Source: Nonomuraea fuscirosea (lineage in GTDB: Bacteria; Actinomycetota; Actinomycetes; Streptosporangiales; Streptosporangiaceae). From it: a DNA stretch of 64,000 bases. Position numbers and translations under genes: made by a program. Positions within the stretch are counted from its first letter, which is position 1; the number at the start of each line of letters is the position of its first letter. This document shows positions 17,707 through 27,587 of this stretch, piece after piece. The stretch lies in assembly GCF_003001935.1 (NCBI RefSeq), contig NZ_PVNG01000002.1:1-64000 (forward strand), written 5' to 3'. The notes below the pieces were generated by a model. It was not told where the DNA came from, did no database searches, and saw only the letters and a list, made by a program, of their open reading frames with translations.

Positions 17707-18876
17707 GTGAATCGTCGTCGTACTCACGCCATGACGTGTGCCATGGCGGTCGTCGCGACGGCGCTGGTCGCCGGTGTGGGCGCGGCCCGGCCCACCCCGT
17801 CGCAGGGCGGCACCGCCGCCAAGCCCGCTCCCACCCGTACCGCCACACACACGCCCACTCCGACGCCCAGCGCCACGCAGCTCGACGGCACCCTGCAGAT
17901 CCTCACCTACCGCGGCTACGCCGAGTACGGCGGGGTCACCTCCAAGGTCAACTGGGTGGGCTCGTTCGAGAAGGAGACGGGCTGCCGGATCGCCCGGCTC
18001 GACACCGCGCAGACCGCCGAGGAACTGGCCGCCAGGGTCGGCGACCGCCCCTACGACGTGATCACCGCCGGGCCGGCGCTGGCGGGCGACCTGATCCAGC
18101 GCAAGCTGGTGCAGGCCATCGATCCGGCCAAGGTGAGCGGCTACCAGGACCTCGACAAGCGCTTCCGCGACATGACCACGGTGTCGGGCAAGGTCTACGG
18201 GGTGCCCTACCTGTGGGCGTACCACGAGCTCGTCTACGACCGGTCCAAGGTCGGGGGCGGCACGCCGGAGCAGGTGTTCTCGTCCGGGCGGACGGCGCTG
18301 CGCGACAGCCCCATGACGATCGCGGACGCGGCGCTGGCCGAGGGGTCGGCGAAGGATCCGTACGAGCTGAGCGCGAGCGAGCTCGACCGGGCCATGGCGC
18401 TGCTCGAACGCAACAAGGAGCGCACCTACTGGCGCAACCCGCTCGACCTGATCAAGGGCTTCGCCACGGGACGGCTCGACTACGCCCAGGTCACCCCCTA
18501 CTACCGCCTGCTGCTGCAGCAGGCGGGCAAGCCGATCTCGGTGCTGCCCCAGCGCCGGACGACCGGCTGGGTCGACTCCTGGATGCTGGGCGCCAACCTG
18601 CCCGACACCACCTGCGCCTACCGGTGGCTCAACTGGATGACCGCGGCCAACGCCCAACGCGACGCGGCGGCCTGGGCCGGGATGGCGCCGGCCAACGACA
18701 AGGCGTGCAAGGGGCGGGCCAGGCTGATGTGCGAGACGTACGGGGTGGGGGAGGACAAGCGGCTCGACCGGGTGGCCTTCGCCGTCCGGCCGCCCGGGGG
18801 TTGCGCGGCGGATGACGGGGAATGCACTGATTATGCCGCCTGGGCCAAGCGCTGGCAGGAGCTGCTGGCCAAGTGA
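17707..18876 (+). CDS. secreted solute-binding protein, polyamine (PotD)-like
   Basis: A 389-residue exported protein with an N-terminal signal segment (MNRRRTHAMTCAMAVVATALVAGVGAA), a Thr/Pro-rich linker (TATHTPTPTPSAT) and a periplasmic-binding fold beginning LQILTYRGYAEYGG, with YDVITAGPALAGDLIQRKLVQAID and GKVYGVPYLWAYHELVYDR, the pattern of spermidine/putrescine-binding proteins. No lipobox Cys is present, unlike most actinobacterial binding proteins, so it may be freely secreted. GTG 17707 follows a good SD (AGGGGG). No permease or ATPase gene is next to it. Neighbouring GABA and beta-alanine genes make a polyamine role plausible but unproven. Confidence 0.75.
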   Translation: MNRRRTHAMTCAMAVVATALVAGVGAARPTPSQGGTAAKPAPTRTATHTPTPTPSATQLDGTLQILTYRGYAEYGGVTSKVNWVGSFEKETGCRIARLDTAQTAEELAARVGDRPYDVITAGPALAGDLIQRKLVQAIDPAKVSGYQDLDKRFRDMTTVSGKVYGVPYLWAYHELVYDRSKVGGGTPEQVFSSGRTALRDSPMTIADAALAEGSAKDPYELSASELDRAMALLERNKERTYWRNPLDLIKGFATGRLDYAQVTPYYRLLLQQAGKPISVLPQRRTTGWVDSWMLGANLPDTTCAYRWLNWMTAANAQRDAAAWAGMAPANDKACKGRARLMCETYGVGEDKRLDRVAFAVRPPGGCAADDGECTDYAAWAKRWQELLAK

Positions 18877-18952
18877 GTGAGGGCATCGATCCCCCACGAT
18901 GACCGGGCCGCGGACCCGCCCTGTCCCCCGCTGGGCGAGGCCCGTCAAGAGG

Positions 18953-18982
18953 CGCCCCGGGCCTTCCCCCCGTCCCGGGGCG
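18953..18982 (+). terminator. hairpin after the solute-binding protein gene
   Basis: CGCCCCGGG (18953-18961) pairs perfectly with CCCGGGGCG (18974-18982) across a 12-nt C-rich loop, 76 nt after the stop codon. It is probably the terminator of the binding-protein gene. Confidence 0.65.
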
Positions 18983-18990
18983 TCTCGGCG

Positions 18991-19060
18991 TTCCGCACCG
19001 AGACGGTGCTCAGGCCGAGACGGTGTTCCGCACCGAGACCGTGCTCAGGCCGAGACGGTC
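18991..19060. repeat. 35-bp tandem duplication
   Basis: Two adjacent copies (18991-19025 and 19026-19060) start TTCCGCACCGAGAC and share the core GTGCTCAGGCCGAGACGGT, differing at two positions. The block lies in the short spacer between a terminator hairpin and the convergent small gene, and codes for nothing recognisable. Confidence 0.85.
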
Positions 19061-19070
19061 GGGAGGGCGG

Positions 19071-19322
19071 TCAGCGGGAAGGGAAGGCCACGACGGTGGC
19101 CATGGGGGCCGGCAGCAGCGCCTCCGCGCAGTCGCCGCAGGCCAGGACGGCCGAGTCGTCGGGCAGGCAGCCCACGCGCACGCGGGGCCGAGGCCACCGC
19201 TTGTGACAGACGACGCAGGCGTCGCCGTCGCGCTGGGCCGCGGACAGGCCCTCAGGGTCGAACGTCAACATACCTCGCGCCGTTCTGGTCGGACCCCAGT
19301 TCATCACGCTCCCAGCAGCCAT
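19071..19322 (-). CDS. small Cys-rich (zinc-ribbon-like) protein
   Basis: A small protein of 83 residues from the Met at 19322, or 77 from the Met at 19304. It contains ACVVCHKRWPRPRVRVG, then VLACGDCAEAL: two CxxC pairs about 24 residues apart, the layout of a zinc ribbon or knuckle. I recognise the pattern as common in actinomycetes but know no function. Upstream of 19322 is GGAGGGG at very short spacing; upstream of 19304 is GGGAG at better spacing, so the start is undecided. It stands alone, convergent with the binding-protein gene. Confidence 0.65.
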   Translation of the reverse strand: MAAGSVMNWGPTRTARGMLTFDPEGLSAAQRDGDACVVCHKRWPRPRVRVGCLPDDSAVLACGDCAEALLPAPMATVVAFPSR

Positions 19323-19430
19323 CGCCCCTCCGTATGTCGGAACCGTTATAACCCTGACCGAGGCCATGAGCGTCCTGCTGCGCGTCAAGTCAGGGTGAAT
19401 TCTCTACCCGAGTAGGGGCGGTTACACCAC

Positions 19431-19466
19431 AAAAACGGGCATCCAGCCGCAAGCTGGGTGCCCGTT
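19431..19466 (-). terminator. rho-independent terminator of gabT
   Basis: Read on the minus strand, AACGGGCA and CCAGC pair with GCTGG and TGCCCGTT around a 5-nt loop with one mismatch, immediately followed by a run of five T (19435-19431). It begins 20 nt after the gabT stop codon and is the clearest U-tract terminator in the window. Confidence 0.9.
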
Positions 19467-19485
19467 TCGTTGGGTTTCGTCGGCG

Positions 19486-20814
19486 CTAGAGCGCGGCGAC
19501 GGCCTTCTCCAGGATCCCGAGTCCCTCCTCCAGGAGATGCTCGGGGATGACGAGCGGCGGCAGGAAACGCAGCACGTTGCCGTACGTGCCCGCCGTCAGC
19601 ACCAGCAGCCCCTCCGCGTGGCAGCGCTTGACGATCTCCTGGACGGCGGCCGGGTTCGGTTCCTTGGTGCCGGGCTCGACCAGCTCGATCGCGATCATCG
19701 CGCCGCGTCCGCGCACGTCCCCGATCACGTCGAAGCGCGCCTTGAGCGCCTCCAGCCGGGGCAGCATGATCTCGCCGATCCGCCGCGCCCTGGCGACCAG
19801 GTCCTCGGCCTCGATGGTCTCCAGCACGCCGAGCGCGGCCTCGCAGGCGAGCGGGTTGCCGCCGTACGTGCCGCCCAGCCCGCCGGCGTGCACCTTGTCC
19901 ATGATCTCCGCCCGCCCGGTGACCGCGGCCAGCGGCAGGCCGCCCGCGATGCCCTTGGCGGTGGTGATGATGTCCGGTACGACGCCTTCGTCCTCGCAGG
20001 CGAACAACGTTCCGGTACGCGCGAAGCCCGTCTGCACCTCGTCCGCCACGAACACGATCCCGTTCGCCCGGCAGAACTCCGCGATCCGCGGCAGGAACCC
20101 CCTGGCCGGCACGATGAACCCGCCCTCGCCCGCGATCGGCTCGATCACCACGGCGGCCACGTTGCCCGCGCCGATCTGCTTGGTGATCAGGTCGATGGCC
20201 TGCTCGGCGGCCTCCTCGGCGCAGTTCTCCGGCCCGCCGGGCCAGCGGAACGGGTAGGCCAGCGGCACCCGGTACACCTCGGGGGCGAACGGGCCGAAGC
20301 CCTGCTTGTACGGCATGTTCTTGGCCGTGAGCGTCATCGTGAGCAGCGTGCGGCCGTGGTAGCCGTGGTCGAACACCACGACGCCGGGCCGGCCGGTGGC
20401 GTGCCGGGCGATCTTGACCGCGTTCTCCACGGCCTCGGCGCCCGAGTTCACCAGGAAGGTGCGCTTGTCGTGGTCGCCGGGGGTCAGCTCGTTGAGCTTC
20501 TCGCACACCTGCACGTACGACTCGTACGGCGTGACCATGAAGCAGGTGTGGGTGAACTCGGCCACCTGCCGCTGCACGCGCTCGACGACCTTGGGGGCGG
20601 CGTTGCCGACGTTCGTCACCGCGATGCCGGAGCCGAAGTCGATCAGCGAGTTCCCGTCGGCGTCCTGCACCACGCCGCCGCCGGCGCGGGTGACGAAGAC
20701 CGGCAGGGTGGTGCCGATCCCGGGCGGGACGGCGGCCAGCTTGCGGGCCAGCAACTCCTGCGACTTGGGACCTGGGATCGCGGTCACGACGCGCCGCTCC
20801 TGGGGAATGCTCAT
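19486..20814 (-). CDS. gabT: 4-aminobutyrate aminotransferase
   Basis: A 442-residue class III PLP aminotransferase. It has VNSGAEAVENAVKIAR (about residues 105-120), DHGYHGRTLLTM, GEGGFIVPARGF, ADEVQTGFARTG and the Schiff-base lysine in TTAKGIAGGLPLAAVTGR (about 265), all typical of GabT. It converts GABA and 2-oxoglutarate to succinate semialdehyde and glutamate. The ATG at 20814 (MSIPQERRVV) matches GabT N-termini. It is divergent from a PucR regulator with a spacer of under 100 bp; an aldehyde dehydrogenase suitable for the next step is 3 kb away on the other strand. Confidence 0.93.
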   Translation of the reverse strand: MSIPQERRVVTAIPGPKSQELLARKLAAVPPGIGTTLPVFVTRAGGGVVQDADGNSLIDFGSGIAVTNVGNAAPKVVERVQRQVAEFTHTCFMVTPYESYVQVCEKLNELTPGDHDKRTFLVNSGAEAVENAVKIARHATGRPGVVVFDHGYHGRTLLTMTLTAKNMPYKQGFGPFAPEVYRVPLAYPFRWPGGPENCAEEAAEQAIDLITKQIGAGNVAAVVIEPIAGEGGFIVPARGFLPRIAEFCRANGIVFVADEVQTGFARTGTLFACEDEGVVPDIITTAKGIAGGLPLAAVTGRAEIMDKVHAGGLGGTYGGNPLACEAALGVLETIEAEDLVARARRIGEIMLPRLEALKARFDVIGDVRGRGAMIAIELVEPGTKEPNPAAVQEIVKRCHAEGLLVLTAGTYGNVLRFLPPLVIPEHLLEEGLGILEKAVAAL

Positions 20815-20891
20815 GGCTTCGACGCTACGGCGGGCTCTCATCTGGGCCGATACGTCGATATGGCACACTGAGGAGTCTCGTCTTAGCCGGA

Positions 20892-22775
20892 ATGGACAAA
20901 ACTTCTATGCCGCCTACGCTGCGGACCGTCGTGCGCCGCATGAACCTCCGGCCGCTGGCCGGAACCTCGGCGCCCGGGGTGCTGGAGGCCGCGGTGCGCT
21001 GGGTGGCGGTCAGCGAGCTCGCGGACCCGACGCCGTACCTGGAGGGCGGGGAGCTGCTGCTGACCACCGGGATGCGGATGGAAGGCGACCAGTCCCACTA
21101 TGTCGCCCGCCTCGTCGCGCGTGGAGTGGCGGGGCTCGGCTTCGGCGTCGGGGTCTCGCACGAGGAGACGCCGCCGGCGCTCGTGACGGCCGCGGAGCGG
21201 GCCGGGCTGCCGCTGCTGGAGGTGCCGCGCGAGACGCCGTTCATCGCGGTCGGCAAGGCCGTCAGCGAGCTGCTGGCCGCCGAGCAGTACGAGGAGATCA
21301 GCCGGGCCTTCGCCGCCCAGGGCCGGCTGACGCGGGCCGCGCTGCGGCCGGAGGGCATGCACGCGGTCATCGACCGGCTGGCCAGGGAGGTCGACGGCTG
21401 GGCCGCGCTGCTGGACGAGTCGGGCGAGGTCCGCCACGCCACCCGGGGCGCCCGACCGGAGGCGGTCACCCACGAACTGATCCGGCTCCGGGGCGGCCGG
21501 CCCGCCGAGCCGTCCGGTCGCCGCGCGGAGATGACCGGCCCCCGTGTCGGGCCGTCCGGTCGCCGTGGCGAGACGGTGGCGCGGCCCGTCGAGGCGCGCC
21601 GTGGTGAGCCGGGCGGGCGGGGTGGTGAACGGGTGCCGTCGAGTCTCGCGTTGTCCGCGCCCGGCCAGCACATCGTGGTGCTGCCGCTGGGCGGCGGGGG
21701 CCGGCCGCGTGGCTTCTTCGCCGTCGGGGCCCGGCACACCTTCACGCCGGTCGCGCACACGGTGATCAACGCCGCGGGCTCGCTGCTGACGCTGGCCATG
21801 GAGCAGGGCAGGACCCGGCTGACGGCCGAGCGGCGAGTCCGTGCGGCCGTGCTGGAGCTGCTGCTGGCGGGGGATCGCGAGCGGGCCCGCGTGGTGCTGG
21901 AGCCGCTCGGCGGACGCCTGCCCGAAGAGCCCTTCGTGGTGCTGGCGGCGCCCCCGGAGGCCGTGGAGGCCCTGGAACCGCACGGTTTCACGGCCATGCA
22001 CGACGGTCCGCCCCCCGTGCCGGAACGCGGCCGAGCGTCGGCCGGGGCATCGGCCGAGACGCCGGGTGGAGCGCCGGGGCGGGCATCGGCTGGGGCAGCG
22101 GGTCGGACGGCGGGTCAGGCGGGGCAGGTGGTGGTGGCGTTGGTCGCGCATGAGGTGGCTCATGGGGTGGCGCAGGAGGTGGCGGGCGGTGCGGAGGTGC
22201 CGGTCGGGCTGAGCCGGCCGGCCGGATACGCGGTCACCAGCCTGAGCACCGCGCTCGAACAGGCCAGGCGCGCCCTGGAGGCCGCCAGGAGCCGTGACGC
22301 CGCGGCCCGTGAGGCGGAAGGGCCTGGAGCGGGCGGGGCCGGAGACAGGGCGAAAGGCGGGTCTCAAGGCGGGTCTCAAGGCGGGGCAGGGCGCGGGGGA
22401 AGGGGTGGCGCGGGGCAGGGGGCCGGTTCAGTGGTCGGGTTCGATGAGCTGGCGGGTCAGGGGCTGCTGGGGCTGCTCGATCCGGCCGCCGCCCAGGCGT
22501 TCTCGGCCGCCGTCCTGGCCCCGCTCACCGCGTACGGCTCCAGGGCCGACCTCGTGGCGTCGCTGCGCGCGTACCTGGAAGGCAACGGTCACTGGGAGAC
22601 GGCGGCGCAGCGGCTGGGCGTGCACCGGCACACCCTGCGCTACCGCATGAGACGGGTGTCGGACCTGCTCGGCCGCGACCTCGACGACCCGGGCGTGCGC
22701 GCCGAGCTGTGGCTCGCCCTGGAGGCGGCCGGCCACCCGGCTATTTCGGCTTCTCCACCAGATAGCAGCAGATAG
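20892..22775 (+). CDS. PucR family regulator with low-complexity insertions
   Basis: A 627-residue regulator, longer than the roughly 500-550 usual in the family. The PucR domain is at the start (MPPTLRTVVRRMNLRPL, WVAVSELADPTPYLEGGELLLTTGMRM) and HTH_30 at the end (GHWETAAQRLGVHRHTLRYRMRRVSDLLGRDL). Between them are three low-complexity insertions: about residues 175-255 (Arg/Gly/Pro-rich), 375-415 (Ala/Gly-rich) and 475-515 (GGSQGGSQGGAGRG-type). Translation may begin at ATG 20892 or 20907. It is divergent from gabT, so it is most likely the GABA-responsive activator of gabT, as GabR-like PucR proteins are elsewhere. Its last 35 bp overlap the convergent tetR gene. Confidence 0.88.
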   Translation: MDKTSMPPTLRTVVRRMNLRPLAGTSAPGVLEAAVRWVAVSELADPTPYLEGGELLLTTGMRMEGDQSHYVARLVARGVAGLGFGVGVSHEETPPALVTAAERAGLPLLEVPRETPFIAVGKAVSELLAAEQYEEISRAFAAQGRLTRAALRPEGMHAVIDRLAREVDGWAALLDESGEVRHATRGARPEAVTHELIRLRGGRPAEPSGRRAEMTGPRVGPSGRRGETVARPVEARRGEPGGRGGERVPSSLALSAPGQHIVVLPLGGGGRPRGFFAVGARHTFTPVAHTVINAAGSLLTLAMEQGRTRLTAERRVRAAVLELLLAGDRERARVVLEPLGGRLPEEPFVVLAAPPEAVEALEPHGFTAMHDGPPPVPERGRASAGASAETPGGAPGRASAGAAGRTAGQAGQVVVALVAHEVAHGVAQEVAGGAEVPVGLSRPAGYAVTSLSTALEQARRALEAARSRDAAAREAEGPGAGGAGDRAKGGSQGGSQGGAGRGGRGGAGQGAGSVVGFDELAGQGLLGLLDPAAAQAFSAAVLAPLTAYGSRADLVASLRAYLEGNGHWETAAQRLGVHRHTLRYRMRRVSDLLGRDLDDPGVRAELWLALEAAGHPAISASPPDSSR

Positions 22776-23367
22776 TCGCCATGGTCACGGCCTCGTACGT
22801 GCGGCCGTCCCGCAGGTGCCCCGCCCGCTCCAGGCTGATCGCCCCCTGTGCCGCGGCCCACAGCGCGTCGGCGATCTTGCGCGGCTGCGTCGGGATCAGG
22901 TGGCCGGCCGAGATGCAGTCGGCGATCACCCGGTCGAGCATGTTGAGCGCCGCCCTGGCCAGGGTCCTGGCGCGCTCGCTCGGCTCAAAGCCGGGGATCG
23001 CCCGCTCGAACATCAGGCTGTAGTAGCCGGGCTCGGACAGGCACGCCTGCCGGTAGGCGGGCCCGAGCGCGTACAGCTGCTCCAGCGGGTCGCGCCGCTG
23101 CGGCACGGCCTCCATGAAGCGGCGGAACCGCTCGAACCCCTCCAGGTAGAGCGCCTCGGCCAGGCCCTCCCTGTTGCCGAACATCGTGTAGATGACGGTG
23201 GTCGTGCAGCCCGCCTCGGCGGCGATCCTGCGCATGGTCAGGCTCTCGGGCCCGTCGGTGTTGAGCAGGTTGACCGCCACGTCGAGGAGGCGGGAGCGAA
23301 GCTCGTCGTGAGTGGCGCGCTCACCAAGGAGGTAAGCGCCCTGCAGCCCCAGCGGCACCGAGGTCAT
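22741..23367 (-). CDS. TetR/AcrR family transcriptional regulator
   Basis: A 208-residue repressor with HTH at about residues 23-68 (LRSRLLDVAVNLLNTDGPESLTMRRIAAEAGCTTTVIYTMFGNREGLAEALY) and a C-terminal WHG/TetR_C_13-like domain (AYRQACLSEPGYYSLMFERAIPG). It overlaps the end of pucR by 35 bp in convergent orientation and is divergent from the aldehyde dehydrogenase across a 305-bp spacer, so that gene is its most probable target. The ligand is unknown. Confidence 0.88.
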   Translation of the reverse strand: MTSVPLGLQGAYLLGERATHDELRSRLLDVAVNLLNTDGPESLTMRRIAAEAGCTTTVIYTMFGNREGLAEALYLEGFERFRRFMEAVPQRRDPLEQLYALGPAYRQACLSEPGYYSLMFERAIPGFEPSERARTLARAALNMLDRVIADCISAGHLIPTQPRKIADALWAAAQGAISLERAGHLRDGRTYEAVTMATICCYLVEKPK

Positions 23368-23672
23368 GAGACCCCCCTCGTGCCCGAGGACCGGCCCAAG
23401 GACCGGCTCTGCGTCCTTGTGACCTCACGTTGTTCGGTCACGGGGCCCACGCCTTTCTGATCGGGGGCCCACCGCGCTGGAGACCCGCACCCGATGACTT
23501 AGCCAAGGCGGAGATCGCTCAAACCACTCCGCATGGTAAACATCCCGAATTAGGTCTACTTCTGTTACATCGTGGGTATACAACGGAGCTTGTACTTAAC
23601 GGTGAGCCCTCGTGAGGCTCTTGTGCAACGTGGTGTAAATCCCCGGCTCACAGCTTGGCATAACGTCGAGGT
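23368..23672. other. 305-bp divergent intergenic region
   Basis: There is no gene here. The AT-richer right half holds the promoter side of the aldehyde dehydrogenase: TAACGT at 23661-23666 lies 6 bp before the ATG at 23673, the spacing of a leaderless transcript, and no spaced SD exists. A short hairpin GAGCC/GGCTC spans 23604-23620. The left half is the tetR upstream region and shows no clear palindrome. Confidence 0.6.
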
Positions 23673-25100
<1,428 letters not shown>

Positions 25101-25123
25101 CGAAGCTCCCGACGTGAAGGCGC

Positions 25124-25157
25124 GGGGGGCCGTCACCCGGCCGGGTGACGGCCCCCC
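25124..25157. terminator. bidirectional terminator, perfect 34-bp palindrome
   Basis: GGGGGGCCGTCACCCGG (25124-25140) abuts its exact reverse complement CCGGGTGACGGCCCCCC (25141-25157). With a 4-nt loop this gives a 15-bp stem. It lies between the convergent aldehyde dehydrogenase and protease genes, ending 2 bp before the protease stop codon. Confidence 0.85.
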
Positions 25158-25159
25158 GG

Positions 25160-26299
25160 TCATGCGTTCTGGGCCGTGCCGTAGAGGGCCTTGATCGTCT
25201 GGCCGAAGTACGGGCCGTACATCGTGCGCCGGTCGTCGCTGTACTTGAAGCTGCTCAGCGACATGATCGTGCCCTTGCCGGTGGCCGGGTCGAACTTCGT
25301 CATCCAGGGGCCGCCGCTGGAGCCCGCGGTCATGTCGCAGCCGAGGCCCTGGTCGCGGCTCTGGCCGTACGGGTCGTCCTTGAGCCGGCCCGCGCAGTAG
25401 ACGAGGTGACCGCCGTCGTACGGGGGGTCTGCCGGGTAGCCGAAGCCGAACGCCTGGCCGCCGCGCCCCGCGTCGAACGCGATCTCCTGCGTGCCCACGA
25501 CGTCGGCCACGTGCCTGCCGTGCGAGGTGGCCAGCGCCACCATGCCCACGTCGTAGTCGTCGTCGCCGCCGCGTGACCAGGGGCCGGCGACGAACATGCG
25601 GCGGGCGGTGTACTGGCCGTACGGGTGCGTCCCGCGCGTCCCGTACCCGGGGACGAACGTCCAGTTCGCCGCCCACGCGCCCGCGCCGTCCTTGACGCAG
25701 TGGCCGGCCGTGACCACGACGTCCCTGTTGGCGCTCCTGACGGTGCTGGCCGAGCAGACGAAGTCGGCTCCTGCCACGGTCAGGAACACCCGGCCCGTGG
25801 TCCTGGAGACCAGGCCGCCGGTCATCCAGCGGGCGCCGATCGTGCTGGTGTCGGGGCGGGCCGCGGCCATCCGGTGCGTGCCGACGAGCTCGCGCGGGAC
25901 GGTCAGGTCCGCCCTGCGGCCGGTCAGCTCGGGGGTGGTACGCAGGTCCGCGTCACCGGTGAGCCCGCTCAGCAGGCCGTCGTCGGTCACGATGTCCAGC
26001 AGCCCGATCGGCAGGGCCTTGGCCATCCGCTCGGGCGTCCAGTAGTCGAGCACGCGCCGCTGGTCGGCGGCGGTTCTGGCGGCGACGTGCTCGACGATGT
26101 CGCCGGGCGCGGCCGCGTTTTGGGCCGCGCGCCCGGTGGCGTGCCCGGTCGTGCGCCCGCCCGTATGGGCGGGCGCCTGGGCCGGCGCGACGGCCGGCCG
26201 GTCGGCCTGCTGGGCGGCGGGAGCCGCGCCGATGAGCGCGGGGCCGATCAGCCCTGCCAGAAGCGGGGCCGCCGCAAGCAGGGGGGTGCTCAAGGTCAT
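25160..26299 (-). CDS. secreted trypsin-like serine protease (V8-like), paralogue 1
   Basis: A 379-residue protein with a signal peptide (residues 1-28), an Ala/Pro/Thr-rich prosegment holding QRRVLDYWTPERMAKALPIG (about 78-98), and a chymotrypsin-fold domain. The catalytic triad is His in VVTAGHCV (about 202), Asp in DDDYDVGMV (about 252) and Ser in AGSSGGPW (about 330); Cys pairs occur at SCS/HC and YC/GC. It probably acts outside the cell. It lies 55 bp downstream of, and on the same strand as, a paralogue sharing the YWTxxRM prosegment motif. No protease inhibitor or secretion gene is adjacent. Confidence 0.88.
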   Translation of the reverse strand: MTLSTPLLAAAPLLAGLIGPALIGAAPAAQQADRPAVAPAQAPAHTGGRTTGHATGRAAQNAAAPGDIVEHVAARTAADQRRVLDYWTPERMAKALPIGLLDIVTDDGLLSGLTGDADLRTTPELTGRRADLTVPRELVGTHRMAAARPDTSTIGARWMTGGLVSRTTGRVFLTVAGADFVCSASTVRSANRDVVVTAGHCVKDGAGAWAANWTFVPGYGTRGTHPYGQYTARRMFVAGPWSRGGDDDYDVGMVALATSHGRHVADVVGTQEIAFDAGRGGQAFGFGYPADPPYDGGHLVYCAGRLKDDPYGQSRDQGLGCDMTAGSSGGPWMTKFDPATGKGTIMSLSSFKYSDDRRTMYGPYFGQTIKALYGTAQNA

Positions 26300-26354
26300 G
26301 GCCCCCGAGTGTGCACTACGAGATGTGTTCTTGTGACTACTTTCGGTAAATTCC

Positions 26355-27389
26355 TTAGAGTGCGTTGGTGCTTTGTGCTGCTTGGTAGACGGCTTGGGCC
26401 TCGTTCCCGAAATAGGGGCCGAACATCCAGTTGGTGGCGAAGTTGTATTTGAAGCTGTTGACGGAATTCTGGGTGCCGAGACCGGTCGACTCGTTGAAAT
26501 TCAGCATCCAGGGGCCGCCGCTGGATCCGCCGGTCATGTCGCAGGTCAGGCCCATGTCCTTGGAGGCGAGGAAGTCGTCGAAGGTGCGGCCCGAGCAGTA
26601 GACGAGCTTCGAGCCGTCGTACGGGGCCGCCGCGGGGTAGCCGAAGGCGTACATCTGCCGGCGTCTTTGCTGGTTGAAGGCCACGCCCTGGCCGCCCACG
26701 GCGTCCACCAGTGTCTTGCCCTCCAGCGGCGCGACCACGGCGGCGGCGACGTCGAAGTTGATGTCCTCGCTCGCGTTCCACTGCTGCGTGGTCAGCAGCC
26801 TGGTGGCGGGCCAGGTGCCGAAGGGGCGGTTGCCGGCCGCGTAACCCGGGACGAAGACCCAGTTGGTGTGGAAGGCGCCGTTCATCTTCACGCAGTGGCC
26901 CGCGGTCAGCACCACGCTCTTGTTGGCGCTGGTCACCGCCGTTCCTGAGCAGGAGGCGTTGCGGCCCTGGGTGGTGAAGAAGATCCGGCCGGTGGTGCGG
27001 GCGACGGCGCCGCCGCGGGTCCACGCCGCGCCGCCGCTGCGCGCCGCCTGGAGGTCCACGTCGCCGCCCGACCGGCCGCGGGTGGGTGGAGCGGTCCAAG
27101 AACTGCCCTGCTCGGGCGCGTCGGCCGTCAGCCCGGCCTTGGGCTTAGGCGCGTCCAACGGCTTGGCCGCCTCCATCCGCCGCTCCGTCCAGTACGTCAT
27201 GACCTGCCGCCGCTCGGTGGCCGTGTCGGCGGCGGCCCGCTGGGCGGGCTTCGGCCCCGCCGGCACCTGCGCCTGCCCATGCCCCTGCGCCGGGCTCGCG
27301 CTCGCGGGGAGCGGGGCCGTGGCGGTGGCGGCGGTGATGGCGGCGGCGCTGAGCGTGGCGGCGGAAAGCAGGCGGAATTTGCGTTGCAT
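26355..27389 (-). CDS. secreted trypsin-like serine protease (V8-like), paralogue 2
   Basis: A 344-residue secreted protease with signal peptide (residues 1-32, ending LPASASPA), a prosegment carrying ERRQVMTYWTERRMEAAKPLD (about 60-80) and a catalytic domain: His in VLTAGHCV (about 166), Asp in NFDVAAAVV (about 213) and Ser in GGSSGGPW (about 292). It is clearly a duplicate of the downstream gene, with the catalytic domain better conserved than the prosegment. The start ATG 27389 follows a GGAGG-type SD (GGAGGTTACGTAATG on the minus strand). Confidence 0.88.
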   Translation of the reverse strand: MQRKFRLLSAATLSAAAITAATATAPLPASASPAQGHGQAQVPAGPKPAQRAAADTATERRQVMTYWTERRMEAAKPLDAPKPKAGLTADAPEQGSSWTAPPTRGRSGGDVDLQAARSGGAAWTRGGAVARTTGRIFFTTQGRNASCSGTAVTSANKSVVLTAGHCVKMNGAFHTNWVFVPGYAAGNRPFGTWPATRLLTTQQWNASEDINFDVAAAVVAPLEGKTLVDAVGGQGVAFNQQRRRQMYAFGYPAAAPYDGSKLVYCSGRTFDDFLASKDMGLTCDMTGGSSGGPWMLNFNESTGLGTQNSVNSFKYNFATNWMFGPYFGNEAQAVYQAAQSTNAL

Positions 27390-27587
27390 TACGTAACCTC
27401 CCTAAACCGGACCTGGGCCTAGGAAGGTAGCGGGCTCAATATCCAGATTTCTCAAGATTTGCTCATACCGATATAGCTATATTCCGGCACAAATGAACTC
27501 CCTTATCACGTGTCACATAAGGAGGTCATTTCTGGGGCCTGGGGTCCCGCGTGCCCGAGTACGCCGAACAGCGGGGACAATGGACAC

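Noticed and set aside
23430..23615. 61-codon plus-strand ORF in the tetR/aldehyde dehydrogenase spacer
   Set aside because: It has no SD, no recognisable protein pattern, and the AT-richer, irregular composition looks like a promoter region.
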